Assembly (NCBI GenBank): GCA_041744735.1
Contig: JBGTKH010000232.1
Location: forward strand, 1 to 22,747
Source: JBGTKH01 sp041744735
GTDB lineage: Bacteria > Planctomycetota > Planctomycetia > Pirellulales > Pirellulaceae
Reading direction: 5' to 3'
Length of the DNA stretch: 22,747 nt
Shown here: positions 15,434-22,747 of the stretch, in pieces
How positions within the stretch are numbered: the stretch's first letter is position 1
How the letters are laid out: each line of letters starts with the position of its first letter
Translations under genes and position numbers: made by a program
Notes under the pieces: model-generated
Database searches by the model: none
Seen by the model: the letters and a program-made list of their open reading frames with translations, nothing else
Told to the model about the DNA's origin: nothing

Positions 15434-16294
15434 GTGTCCAACGCCCCCAACACATCGCCGCCTCTGCCGAGTTTGCCGCCTCGGGCGCCGGATAGTCACA
15501 AAGGTGATTTCGGCCGGGCGCTGCTGGTAGGCGGTTCGCGCGGCATGAGCGGTGCGATTGCGTTGGCTGGCATGGCCACGCTGCGCAGCGGCGCGGGATT
15601 AGTGAAACTGGCGGTGCCCGACGCGGTGCTGGATACGGTCGCATCCTTTGAGCCTTCGTACATGACGGTCGCATTGCCGTCCGACGGCGCAGGGCGAATC
15701 TCGCTGGATGCAAAGTCCCAGATCGAACCGCTGCTTGAGATTTCGACCTGCATCGCGTGCGGTCCGGGACTCGGCCGCTCGGATGATTTAACGGAATTGG
15801 TTGTCTGGATGTATTCGTCGGTCGCACAACCGATGGTGCTCGACGCCGATGCTTTGAACGCCTTGGCCACGCGGCCCGACGTGCTGACTAAACCAGGCGG
15901 CCCGCGCGTTCTGACTCCGCATCCCGGCGAATTCCGGCGTCTGATCGGCGATGACTCGTCGACCGAGGATCAACTGTTGGTGCAGGCTGTCGAATTGGCC
16001 CGGCGTACCAGCACCGTCGTTGTGCTCAAAGGACATCGCACGCTCGTCACCGATGGCAGCCGGTCAGCCCGCAACACAACAGGCAACCCCGGCATGGCTA
16101 GTGGCGGCTCGGGCGACGTGCTCACCGGAATTATCACCGCTCTGATCTGCCAACACCTTTCTCCCTTCGACGCCGCACAACTCGGCGTCCACATCCACGG
16201 ACTCGCCGGGGATTTGGCCGCCGCAGAACTAGGCCAAGTTTCCCTGATGGCCAGCGACCTCGTCCGTTTCCTGCCGCAGGCATTTCGTTCGTGA
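15434..16294 (+). CDS. nnrD: ADP/ATP-dependent NAD(P)H-hydrate dehydratase
   Basis: 286 residues from a GTG start. It repairs damaged NAD(P)H by dehydrating the S-hydrate in an ADP- or ATP-dependent reaction. Ribokinase-like fold motifs in order: KGDFGRALLVGGSRGMSGA (23-41), CGPGLG (109-114), LDADALN (136-142), TPHPGEF (161-167), and the nucleotide/anion-binding segment NTTGNPGMASGGSGDVLTG (214-232) containing the catalytic Asp. The epimerase domain (NnrE) that is often fused at the N-terminus is absent, so the epimerase must be encoded elsewhere. The first 22 residues are proline-rich and probably disordered. The start sits right after a heptamer array, which may affect its expression. Confidence 0.95.
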   Translation: MSNAPNTSPPLPSLPPRAPDSHKGDFGRALLVGGSRGMSGAIALAGMATLRSGAGLVKLAVPDAVLDTVASFEPSYMTVALPSDGAGRISLDAKSQIEPLLEISTCIACGPGLGRSDDLTELVVWMYSSVAQPMVLDADALNALATRPDVLTKPGGPRVLTPHPGEFRRLIGDDSSTEDQLLVQAVELARRTSTVVVLKGHRTLVTDGSRSARNTTGNPGMASGGSGDVLTGIITALICQHLSPFDAAQLGVHIHGLAGDLAAAELGQVSLMASDLVRFLPQAFRS

Positions 16295-16376
16295 TGAGCG
16301 ATGTGTCCGGCATGGAACCGTGACGCCAAAACGTCGAGGCGGAACTGCCCGGCATGGACCTGGACGATCTCGAAAT

Positions 16377-17705
16377 CTACGACGTGCCGCCGTCGGTTGG
16401 TTCGATGATGAACTGGAGGCATTGGTGAGCGGCGCGCAGGGTTGCTTCGACGGCGGCTGGGGTCTCGCCGCGAGCGAAAATGAAGCCCAAATATTGCGAG
16501 CCTTCGGGCAACGGCACGAGCTGCTGGCCGCGGTGAGCGGAAATCGTCACGTCTTCGACGCCGGAAACCGCCTTCGCCTGTTCGATGCCACGCACCTCGG
16601 CCAGCCGCCCGGCGCGGGGAATCGGGATCATCATGACACCAGCCGGCGTGGGCTCGCGCTCCGGCAGCGGCACTTTGCTATCGGGCGTCTTTAAGCTGAG
16701 GGCGTGGCGGATAATCAACTCCTCAAGTGACATGCCGGTGCCGAACCGCAGCACGCGCGAACACAGGCCGCCGATCGACCGCGGATTGATTTCGATCATC
16801 ACCGGCCCATCTTCGGCCAGCCGCAACTCGGCGTGCAGCGGGCCTTCCGACAGTCCGAGCGCATGGGCCGCTTGTTCGACACACTGAGCGATCGCCGCTT
16901 GCTCGTCGTCCGCCAACTGCGACGGCGTGACATAGATCGTCTCTTCAAAGAACGGCCCTTCGAGTGGATCGGGTTTGTCGAACAGCGCCAACACTTGCAG
17001 CCGGCCGCCACTGAGCATCCCCTCCAGCGCCACCTCCTGCCCGCTAACGAACTGCTCCACCAGAAACTGGTCATCTCCCAGTTCAACCGCCACGCCACCG
17101 GCGTGCGCGTCCGCGTCGCAATCGCCGCCTTCGCCGTCCGACACGCGATCCGTATTCATCGTCTTAGCACGAACAATCCCCTCCAGCCGCTCAACTGCCC
17201 GCACTAACGCCTCTTCATCATCCGCGCGCATCACGCCCTGGCTGGCCGCCAACGAAAGCGGCTTGACGACACACGGGAATTCGACTTCTCTCGCCAGCAC
17301 CTGTCGGTCTTCGTGAAACGTGCAAAGCCGAAACCGCGGCGACGGCACACCGGCCTGCGCGAACAACTCGCGCATACGATGTTTATTCTGAGCCGCTGCC
17401 GCCGAGTCGACCGAATTGTGCCGCAGCCCCAGCGCTCGGCAAATCGCCGCTGCGACAACGACCACCTGACTATCTACCGGCACGACCGCATCGATCGGAT
17501 ACTTATCAGCGAACTGAACAGCCTGCCGCGCTGCTTTCTCTGGGTCCGCAAAATCCAGCGTCAACAACCCCGCCGGATTCGTATGCGCCAACGCATTGGG
17601 CAACTCCGACGCCGCCGTAACGTCAACCCCAAGCCGTCGCGCCGCGCGCAGAAACGCCTCGGTTCGATAAGTGGTCGTCGGCAGCAAGAGCAACACACGA
17701 GGCAT
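16377..17705 (-). CDS. ATP-grasp carboxylate-amine ligase family protein
   Basis: 442 residues from the ATG at 17705 (an in-frame ATG 24 bases earlier is possible, but MPRVLLLLPTTTYRTEAF looks like the natural start). ATP-grasp fold: N-terminal Rossmann-like part (about 1-100), ATP-binding VVKPL (146-150) with SQGV nearby, the adenine-contacting VEQFVSGQEVALEG (216-229), and metal-binding EINPR (305-309) followed by GGLCSRVLRFGTGMS. Such enzymes activate a carboxylate as acyl phosphate and attach an amine; L-amino-acid ligases and biotin-carboxylase-like proteins share this layout. The substrate cannot be told from the sequence. An unusual acidic Gly/Asp-rich insertion (about 182-209) sits between the B-subdomain and the adenine-binding strand. 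It lies tail to tail with nnrD, 82 bases apart. Confidence 0.9.
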   Translation of the reverse strand: MPRVLLLLPTTTYRTEAFLRAARRLGVDVTAASELPNALAHTNPAGLLTLDFADPEKAARQAVQFADKYPIDAVVPVDSQVVVVAAAICRALGLRHNSVDSAAAAQNKHRMRELFAQAGVPSPRFRLCTFHEDRQVLAREVEFPCVVKPLSLAASQGVMRADDEEALVRAVERLEGIVRAKTMNTDRVSDGEGGDCDADAHAGGVAVELGDDQFLVEQFVSGQEVALEGMLSGGRLQVLALFDKPDPLEGPFFEETIYVTPSQLADDEQAAIAQCVEQAAHALGLSEGPLHAELRLAEDGPVMIEINPRSIGGLCSRVLRFGTGMSLEELIIRHALSLKTPDSKVPLPEREPTPAGVMMIPIPRAGRLAEVRGIEQAKAVSGVEDVTISAHRGQQLVPLPEGSQYLGFIFARGETPAAVEATLRAAHQCLQFIIEPTDGGTS

Positions 17706-17926
17706 GGGGCTCGCGATACAAAGGGCCATTATGGGAGTGGGTCGATACGGTCAAGCGGCTGCTGATTCCTTGCTTGATCCCACACGTTCAAGTTTGCCCC
17801 GGCCAATTTGGGAAACACGTCCTCTGGAGCCTTTCCCAATATCTCCAAGTAGACCGCGTCCGGGCACAGGTCAACGTCATCACTTCAGCGAATTTCGCCA
17901 CTGCTGCCAATCGTCACCGCTTCGAC

Positions 17927-18541
17927 CTACTTCCTCGACGGCGTGAAGTACGGATTTCTTCCGGCTCCGTGGTCGGTGGTGTCCATGATGTCGCCGACTT
18001 CGGGGACGGCGGCGCGGATGGCGATTTCGATGCCGTGCTTGAGCGTCACGTCGGCCATGCCGCAGCCTTGGCAGCCGCCGCCCATCTGGATAAAGACGTT
18101 GTTGTCTTTCACGCCCAGCAGCCGCACGACGCCGCCGTGAGTGGCCACGGACGGATTGATCTCGGTGTCCAGCACGTCTTGCACCTTCTCGCGGATCGCA
18201 TCTTCCGGCGGCAGTTCTTTCCTCAATTCCTCGCGAACCGCCGGCTCGCCCGTGGCCAGATGAGCGCGAATGGCGGCCCCGATCTGCTTGCCAATCACCG
18301 GCCAGTCGGCCCGCGCATATTTGCTGACCGTCACGCGGTCGTGCGAGATCAACACGGCCGACACGCCTTCGATGTCGAACAGCCGCTTGGCCAGCGGCGA
18401 TCCTTCGGCCGATTCCTTGCTGCCGAAGAAAAACGAACTGCCCGGATACAAGGGCCGGTCCACCACGAACCGGCACTGGGCCGACGAAATCGGCTCGGCC
18501 GTAATTTTAATCTGTTGCAATTGTTGTTCTGTCATAGTCAT
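17927..18541 (-). CDS. Nfu-type iron-sulfur cluster carrier
   Basis: 204 residues. The N-terminal Nfu scaffold domain (about 10-95) includes CRFVVDRPLYPGSSFFF and SPLAKRLFDIEGVSAVLIS. The C-terminal NifU-like domain (about 113-185) includes the HGGVVRLLGV strand and the cluster-binding C157-x-x-C160 in GGGCQGCGMADVTLKHGIE. Dimers hold a 4Fe-4S cluster between the two CxxC pairs and hand it to target enzymes. It carries a 20-residue tail after the domain. The first ATG (18541) overlaps the stop of the upstream small gene as ATGA, which favours this start over the ATG two codons later and implies translational coupling. Confidence 0.94.
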   Translation of the reverse strand: MTMTEQQLQQIKITAEPISSAQCRFVVDRPLYPGSSFFFGSKESAEGSPLAKRLFDIEGVSAVLISHDRVTVSKYARADWPVIGKQIGAAIRAHLATGEPAVREELRKELPPEDAIREKVQDVLDTEINPSVATHGGVVRLLGVKDNNVFIQMGGGCQGCGMADVTLKHGIEIAIRAAVPEVGDIMDTTDHGAGRNPYFTPSRK

Positions 18542-18801
18542 GCTGGTGACTCCGTGTCGGGTTGGTTGATTTGCGGGCTAGTAAATGCGGAGCCGGTCGA
18601 TTGCGGCGGTTGGCGTTGAGAAACGAATCGCTCAATCTCGGCAACCAGTTGTTCGTCTTCGATATCCCAAACGGCGTTACGGCTCGGATCGACGCCAGCA
18701 GCCAGATTACACACCAGTTGTCCAAGTCGCCAATCGGGGTGAAGCCGCCACAGTCCTTCGACGTGCTTCAATATCGAAGGAATTCGTTGAGCATCACGCA
18801 T
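18538..18801 (-). CDS. small conserved-looking protein coupled to Nfu
   Basis: 87 residues from the ATG at 18801, preceded by a GAGGA ribosome site. The first 55 residues form a compact helical unit: MRDAQRIPSILKHVEGLWRL, then HPDWRLGQLVCNLAAG and a short acidic end VWDIEDEQLVAEIERF. The layout (arginine-proline start, LW..HPD.RLGQL, then DEEL) is one I associate with a widespread small bacterial family without known function. The tail (from about 61) is Ser/Pro/Gln-rich and probably disordered. A longer frame runs upstream to about 19026 but lacks protein-like character. Its stop overlaps the start of the Nfu gene (ATGA), so the two are probably co-translated; a role near Fe-S metabolism is only inference. 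Confidence 0.8.
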   Translation of the reverse strand: MRDAQRIPSILKHVEGLWRLHPDWRLGQLVCNLAAGVDPSRNAVWDIEDEQLVAEIERFVSQRQPPQSTGSAFTSPQINQPDTESPA

Positions 18802-19258
18802 CGGTCGTTCCTCACGATGACTCGTTCGCCCGCGACAGCAGCGCGCCACTGCAACGACGATACTTGATAATTCTACCGCATCCGTACCCGTCTGTCTCGC
18901 CCTCAGATTTGTGGGGTTTGCGTTAACTTCCGATTGTTGTGCGGGCTGTTGCAAAGGGATTGTATACGGCGGCCGGGCAATATGCTCTAATTCAGCCGAC
19001 GGCAGCAGTCGTTGACGTATGACCAAAATCTGGGATGTCGCGGCGGTGCCTCCGGTGCAATATTCGAAAGGGAATTTTCATTTTCGATCCACGTAGCGTG
19101 GAGTCGAATTTGTGCCGACTCGGAAGTCTCGACGTTTCGGATCGATTTCCGTCAACGACATCAGGAATTTTCGCGGATTACTCTTGGCATGGCTCGCCAA
19201 ATTTGGTACACGGTCTTCGCATACGGAATGGATTCCACGAAAATAAGGAAGTGCTGAA
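18802..19258. other. intergenic region without a convincing gene
   Basis: 457 bases. Several short frames on both strands have no recognisable protein features. A small perfect hairpin TCCACG-TAG-CGTGGA lies at 19088-19102. The promoter of the small-protein/Nfu pair is expected in the left part. Confidence 0.5.
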
Positions 19259-19396
19259 GTGGCCTACTTCGTCGTCGCGGCGGTGCTTGTCTTGACGCCA
19301 TTGGTGCTGCTTGCAATCGTCCTACTCTGGGCCGCAAGGAGAGGAATATCTCTTGAGAGATCAATTCGGGCAAGGCACCGAATCGAACGCCGCTAG
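19259..19396 (+). CDS. possible 45-aa single-pass membrane peptide
   Basis: A GTG start at 19259, preceded by AAGGAAG at suitable spacing, opens a 45-codon frame. It begins MAYFVVAAVLVLTPLVLLAI and continues as a hydrophobic helix to about residue 24, then an arginine-rich cytoplasmic tail (RRGISLERSIRARHRIERR), the positive-inside pattern of a real membrane peptide. Its stop TAG interlocks with the stop of the convergent coiled-coil gene in the four bases CTAG (19393-19396). No homology is recognised; it could be a chance frame. Confidence 0.45.
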   Translation: MAYFVVAAVLVLTPLVLLAIVLLWAARRGISLERSIRARHRIERR

Positions 19397-20406
19397 CGCG
19401 CATCCAGAGTAATATTCACACGAAGCCCTTGTTTTGCAATCGCGTCGAGGAATCGACTTGGATCATCGGTGATCGCAATCACGTTGAGCCGATCTTTCTC
19501 TTCTATCCTCGCAATCACTGCTTGCACCGGGATACTCGTTTGGGACGAGGCGACGGAAATACTCCGCACGTAGACTTTAAGCCCTTCGAACGGAATCTTG
19601 ACAAGTAGGCTATTGATCCTCTCGTGGGCGGCGAATGAAAACTCGAATTCACTGACCCGACTTGGTCGCTCAAGAAGTAAACTCAAAGCAAGTGTTGCGA
19701 CTGGCCGGTCAGAATCATTCGCGGCAATCTGCGTCCCGATTTTTCCCAACTCATCATCGTGTTTTCTCGCCGCGACCGCGATACCATCGACGGATTTGGA
19801 CACCGTCACAAGCGAATCCTCGATTTGCTTAACGCGTTCGGGTAACGTCTTCAGGTCATCGAGAAGTTTCGCAGACGCGTCCAGCTTCTTTGTCGCGATT
19901 TCGACCTGAGTCGTCGCCAAAACGACTTTTGTGTTGGCCTCACCTAATTGTCCTGTCGCAGATTCCATTTGCTTCGCAATGGCCGCGAATTGCATTTCGA
20001 GTTTTTCGACGCTCGCAGGCACTTTGTTGAGTGTCACCAGCTCCTTTTCAAGTGACGTAACCTGGACACGTATACCTCGAACGTCGTCTGGTACACTTTG
20101 CAGCCCGGCAACTGACCTATCAATTTCTCGCAATCTTTCGTCCAGTTTGTCAAGACGATCCGGAGTGTCCTTGAGCGTCTGAATCGTCTTCGTGTGTTCT
20201 TTCACGTCATCGAGCAATTCTGAGACTGGACCCGACAAAAGATAGACGGCGATCCCCACGAGAATTGGCCAAACTACGGCGATTACTCCCAAAGCCACAC
20301 TCACGCGAAAGTTGAATGTCCTGATCTCCTCAAGTGAATCCTTGTCGTTGCCACTCCTTTCTCCGTTCTTCGCAACGTCCGATTTTTTCGCTGGTGTCTT
20401 TGCCAT
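19393..20406 (-). CDS. membrane-anchored coiled-coil protein, function unknown
   Basis: 337 residues from the ATG at 20406, with a good ribosome site (GGGGTGAG). The N-terminal 30 residues are charged and lysine-rich, followed by one transmembrane helix (about 35-58, VSVALGVIAVVWPILVGIAV). Residues 60-225 form a long helical region with regular spacing of Leu, Val and Ile and repeated phrases such as TPDRLDKLDERL, VPDDVRGIRVQV, VPASVEKLEMQF and LPERVKQIEDSL, suggesting a repeated coiled-coil unit. The last 100 residues look like a beta-rich domain. The topology is that of a membrane-tethered rod. No catalytic motif is visible. I do not recognise the family; it has no operon partner apart from the convergent small frame. 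Confidence 0.85.
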   Translation of the reverse strand: MAKTPAKKSDVAKNGERSGNDKDSLEEIRTFNFRVSVALGVIAVVWPILVGIAVYLLSGPVSELLDDVKEHTKTIQTLKDTPDRLDKLDERLREIDRSVAGLQSVPDDVRGIRVQVTSLEKELVTLNKVPASVEKLEMQFAAIAKQMESATGQLGEANTKVVLATTQVEIATKKLDASAKLLDDLKTLPERVKQIEDSLVTVSKSVDGIAVAARKHDDELGKIGTQIAANDSDRPVATLALSLLLERPSRVSEFEFSFAAHERINSLLVKIPFEGLKVYVRSISVASSQTSIPVQAVIARIEEKDRLNVIAITDDPSRFLDAIAKQGLRVNITLDAR

Positions 20407-21016
20407 TTCTCACCCCTTGAATAAAAATGGGGAGCGTGTGGAAATCAATGTCGTCCCGAGTAATCTAGGCACATCCGCCAAAAAGTCTACCACCAGCGTA
20501 TGACGCCCACAATCGGCAAGCCCCATCTCGGCGCAAAATGTTTGAGCACTGCCAAAAAAACGAGATGGTTGCTAAATTGCCATAGATCAAGTGCGAGATG
20601 CCCATTACACGACATAACGACCGAGGTGAAATCCGTCGTACGACTCTGTCGCTGTTTGCTGAAGTTTTGTTCTGTTTCAGGCTCACATTGCCGTGAGGCG
20701 CCTGATCGAATAACGGTCAACTAACCGTACGCGTTTACCGACGCTCAACGCGACGAAAAACACTGAAAACTGACTCCACATCTACGCTACCGCGATTAGC
20801 GGTGCGACGAACCGGCCAGCGTGAACTTGCTGGAATTTTATCGCCGATTCGCACAAAAAAGGGGCGAATCCGCACGGTTCGCGGGAAGTTTTCCTGTTCG
20901 ATCTGTTCCCGATCCGTAAAATGGAGTATGAAAGCCCTCGTGAGGCACTCCGCGGTCGCCCTGCCCGTGTCGCCGGATTGTAGGTCGGCAGCGTCGCACT
21001 CTTTGGAGGAACGGGC
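20407..21016. other. 610-bp intergenic region, no gene recognised
   Basis: Short frames of 60-80 codons exist on both strands around 20465-20724 but show no recognisable family, and none has a strong ribosome site. A 7-bp-stem hairpin GATTCGC/GCGAATC (20846-20870) with an A-rich loop precedes the E1-alpha gene. The promoter for the dehydrogenase genes should be in the right half; I cannot place it with confidence. Confidence 0.5.
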
Positions 21017-22117
21017 ATGTCGAGTAACATCAATTACGTCGACGGCAACGGGCGGACGACGTTGGCGGCAGTCGTGAGCGGGCGGGAGTCGCTGCCGGCC
21101 GATCGCTGCCTGAAGATCTATCGCGTCATGGTGCGAGCCCGCGTCATGGAAGAGCGAATGATCAAGATGAGCAAATCGGGCGAAGGCCACTTCTGGATCG
21201 GCGGGCCCGGCGAAGAGGCGTTCAACACGTGCCTCGGCCTGCAGGTGAAAAAAGGGCACGGGCCGGCGTTCGACTATCTGCATCTGCATTACCGGCACGG
21301 TGCAACGATGTTGGCCATGGGCATGCCGGTGATCGACGGCATCCGGCAAATGGCCATGACCTCTACCGACCCGAATTCGATGGGCCGCAATTTCGTCGGC
21401 CACTATTGCCGGCCCGAATGGAACGTTGTGCCGATCACGTCGGTGGTCGAGATTCAATACGCCATCGCGCCCGGCACGGCGATCGTACAGAAGCGGCTCG
21501 GCGGCGACGGCATCACGGTCGTCTCCGGCGGCGACGCAGGCACGGCGGAAGGGGACTTCGCCACGTGCATGATTTGGAGTTCGCGGCCAGAGTTCGAACT
21601 GCCGGTGCTGATGATCGTACTCAATAACGGCTACGGCATTTCTACTCCGGCTGGGACACAGCACGGCGAGCGGCACATCATCGACCGCGGCAAACCGTTC
21701 GGCATTCCGGGCGAAGTGGTCGACGGTAACGACCCGATCGCAAGCTGGCACGCCGTGAAGCGGGCGATGGATTATTGCCGCACCAAGCGGCGGCCGTACA
21801 TGCTCGAAGCGAACGTCTCGCGGCTGCACGGCCACTCGTCGTCCAGCGGCGCGCTGCGCGTGAAAGACGAACCGGATTGCATTGAGCTATTCGAGCAGAA
21901 CCTGCTCGATTCGGGCCTGATCGATCAGTCCACCATAGACAGCACACACGAATCGGCCGAGGCTGAAATCGAAGCGGCGATCGAACAAGCGCTCAGCGAA
22001 CCGCGCCCCACGCCCGCCGACATACCCAAATACACGTACGCGGCCAGCCAAGTCGACGAAGTGTATCCCGACGATTACACGGGGCTGCCGCAGAGCGGAA
22101 TGACGAATGACGAATGA
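21017..22117 (+). CDS. thiamine-diphosphate 2-oxoacid dehydrogenase E1 component, alpha subunit
   Basis: 366 residues, start ATG at 21017 with a strong ribosome site (GGAGG). E1-alpha of pyruvate or branched-chain 2-oxoacid dehydrogenase type: it decarboxylates a 2-oxoacid on thiamine diphosphate and passes the acyl group to E2. Family signs are YRVMVRARVMEERMIKM (35-51), GPGEEA (63-68), HLHYRHGATML (89-99), the ThDP/Mg motif GGDAGTAEGDF (171-181) ending in NN (203-204), NGYGISTP (204-211) and the phosphorylation-loop region with HGHSSSSG (about 274-281). The motif has GDA where GDG is usual. The beta subunit follows after 187 bases, so they form an operon; E2 and E3 are not in view. The last residues (GMTNDE) and the stop are encoded by a heptamer repeat array. 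Branched-chain type is a little more likely than pyruvate, but not decided. Confidence 0.93.
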   Translation: MSSNINYVDGNGRTTLAAVVSGRESLPADRCLKIYRVMVRARVMEERMIKMSKSGEGHFWIGGPGEEAFNTCLGLQVKKGHGPAFDYLHLHYRHGATMLAMGMPVIDGIRQMAMTSTDPNSMGRNFVGHYCRPEWNVVPITSVVEIQYAIAPGTAIVQKRLGGDGITVVSGGDAGTAEGDFATCMIWSSRPEFELPVLMIVLNNGYGISTPAGTQHGERHIIDRGKPFGIPGEVVDGNDPIASWHAVKRAMDYCRTKRRPYMLEANVSRLHGHSSSSGALRVKDEPDCIELFEQNLLDSGLIDQSTIDSTHESAEAEIEAAIEQALSEPRPTPADIPKYTYAASQVDEVYPDDYTGLPQSGMTNDE

Positions 22118-22235
22118 CGAATGATGAAAGAATGACGAAGCACGAATGACGAATAGAACTTCCCCACGTCCAATGGCACGTTCGTCATTATTCATTCGAC
22201 ATTCTTTCGTCATTAGGCATTCGTCATTCGTCATT
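22098..22235. repeat. inverted pair of heptamer arrays (GAATGAC)
   Basis: Left array 22098-22154: GAATGAC three times, then GAATGAT, GAAA, GAATGAC, GAAGCAC, GAATGAC and a partial copy. After about 25 bases the reverse complement follows at 22180-22235 as degenerate ATTCGTC-type units. The E1-alpha stop codon lies inside the third copy. The unit differs by one base from the GAATTAC unit at 15272-15425. Confidence 0.9.
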
Positions 22236-22304
22236 GAAACCGGCGTTGCATTCGGAGACGACTCGCACCAACGAAAAGCGTGACGTATAGCAAGGGCGTA
22301 AGGC

Positions 22305-22747
22305 ATGGCTACTCTCGTACAAGCTGTTCGCATGGCGTTGCACTATGGCGAAGAGAAGCTGGGCGTCACCGATATTTTCGGCGAAGACGTCGGGCCGCCG
22401 CTGGGCGGAGTGTTCACGGCCACGCAGGGTTTGAAGACGGCGTGGAATTCGCCGCTGGACGAACGCGGCATCATCGGCACGGCGATGGGGATCGCCTACG
22501 CGGGCGGGCGGCCGGTGGCCGAGATTCAATTTTGCGATTACGGCTTCAACACGATCGACCTGTTGAAGGTGGCCGGCAACCAGCGTTGGGCCAGCCGCGG
22601 CAATTACGACATGCCGATTGTGCTGATGACTCCCAGCGGTTCGGGCATTCGTGGCAGCCTCTATCATTCGCACTCGTTCGAAAGCTGGGCCAGCCGCCTG
22701 GCCGGTTGGAAGATCGTGATGCCCAGTAACGCGCTGGACGCCTACGG
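22305..22747 (+). CDS. 2-oxoacid dehydrogenase E1 component, beta subunit (5' part)
   Basis: The frame opens at the ATG at 22305 and is still open at the window edge (147 codons). It begins MATLVQAVRMALHYGEEKLG and shows E1-beta hallmarks: FGEDVGPPLGGVFTATQGL (about 25-43), SPLDERGIIGTAMGIAYAGGRPVAEIQFCDY (about 49-79, with the Glu that activates thiamine diphosphate), the segment GSGIRGSLYHSHSFESW (about 112-128), and VMPSNALDAY (about 138-147). It forms the alpha2beta2 E1 enzyme with the upstream gene. A modest ribosome site (AAGG) precedes the start. The 187-base gap to the alpha gene contains the GAATGAC arrays, which is unusual inside an operon and may uncouple the two genes' expression. 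Confidence 0.93.
   Translation, partial: MATLVQAVRMALHYGEEKLGVTDIFGEDVGPPLGGVFTATQGLKTAWNSPLDERGIIGTAMGIAYAGGRPVAEIQFCDYGFNTIDLLKVAGNQRWASRGNYDMPIVLMTPSGSGIRGSLYHSHSFESWASRLAGWKIVMPSNALDAY

Noticed and set aside
16320..16430. Acidic plus-strand frame after nnrD (VEAELPGMDLDDLEIYDVPP)
   Set aside because: Looks protein-like but is short, has no start or ribosome site, and overlaps the end of the ATP-grasp gene; possibly a decayed fragment, not callable.
17774..18619. 281-codon plus-strand frame over the Nfu gene
   Set aside because: Antisense of a well-supported Nfu gene and of the small coupled gene; no family resemblance.
20465..20720. Possible small gene on the minus strand between the coiled-coil and E1-alpha genes
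   Set aside because: Two overlapping frames of 73-77 codons share hydrophobic words, but neither has a ribosome site or a recognisable family.
20735..21835. 366-codon frame on the minus strand opposite the E1-alpha gene
   Set aside because: Antisense shadow in high-GC DNA; composition dominated by Arg, His, Asp and Ala, no motifs, while the plus-strand frame has all E1-alpha signatures.

Overview
The window looks like a chromosomal segment of a planctomycete, probably Pirellulales-like. This is an inference from the protein flavour, the mix of high-GC housekeeping genes, and the intergenic repeat families (the CCGCAGGCG palindromes, the GGACGGATT hairpin, heptamer arrays). No rRNA, tRNA or CRISPR array was seen. 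It divides into a defence island on the left and core or metabolic genes on the right.

Bases 1 to about 10,070 (minus strand) hold one tightly packed operon of visibly lower GC than the rest. In transcription order it has: (1) a NERD-nuclease/UvrD-type helicase; (2) a 986-aa protein without a recognisable catalytic motif, in the position of DruH; (3) a giant DEAD/DEAH helicase with a C-terminal DUF1998 region (DruE-like), now split into two frames; (4) the first 20 codons of a further gene that starts inside the DUF1998 frame and runs off the left edge. Genes 1 and 2 overlap by GTGA. The layout resembles type III Druantia (DruH + DruE) with an additional NERD helicase and a further downstream gene. 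The split in the big helicase is caused by a perfect 10-bp tandem duplication just after helicase motif VI. The premature stop lies in a TTT-TGA-G context where a +1 slip would restore the frame.

Bases 10,070-11,520 are the scarred edge of the island: an IS91-family transposase fragment fused head-on to the N-terminal remnant of a DUF1016 nuclease gene, then an apparently intact HigB-HigA toxin-antitoxin pair.

Bases 11,645-18,801 are core functions: argG, a membrane diguanylate cyclase with an intact inhibitory site, larB, a stand-alone NAD(P)H-hydrate dehydratase, an ATP-grasp ligase, and a small conserved-looking gene coupled to an Nfu-type Fe-S carrier.

Bases 19,259-20,406 hold a possible 45-aa membrane peptide converging on a 337-aa membrane-anchored coiled-coil protein. 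Bases 21,017-22,747 hold the E1-alpha and (partial) E1-beta genes of a thiamine-diphosphate 2-oxoacid dehydrogenase.

The spacers are rich in repeats: a 134-bp element with 16-bp terminal inverted repeats lying between the arms of an older palindrome; a perfect 28-bp inverted repeat; and two inverted pairs of heptamer arrays, GAATTAC and GAATGAC, which differ by one base and each supply the last codons of the upstream gene (larB and the E1-alpha gene).
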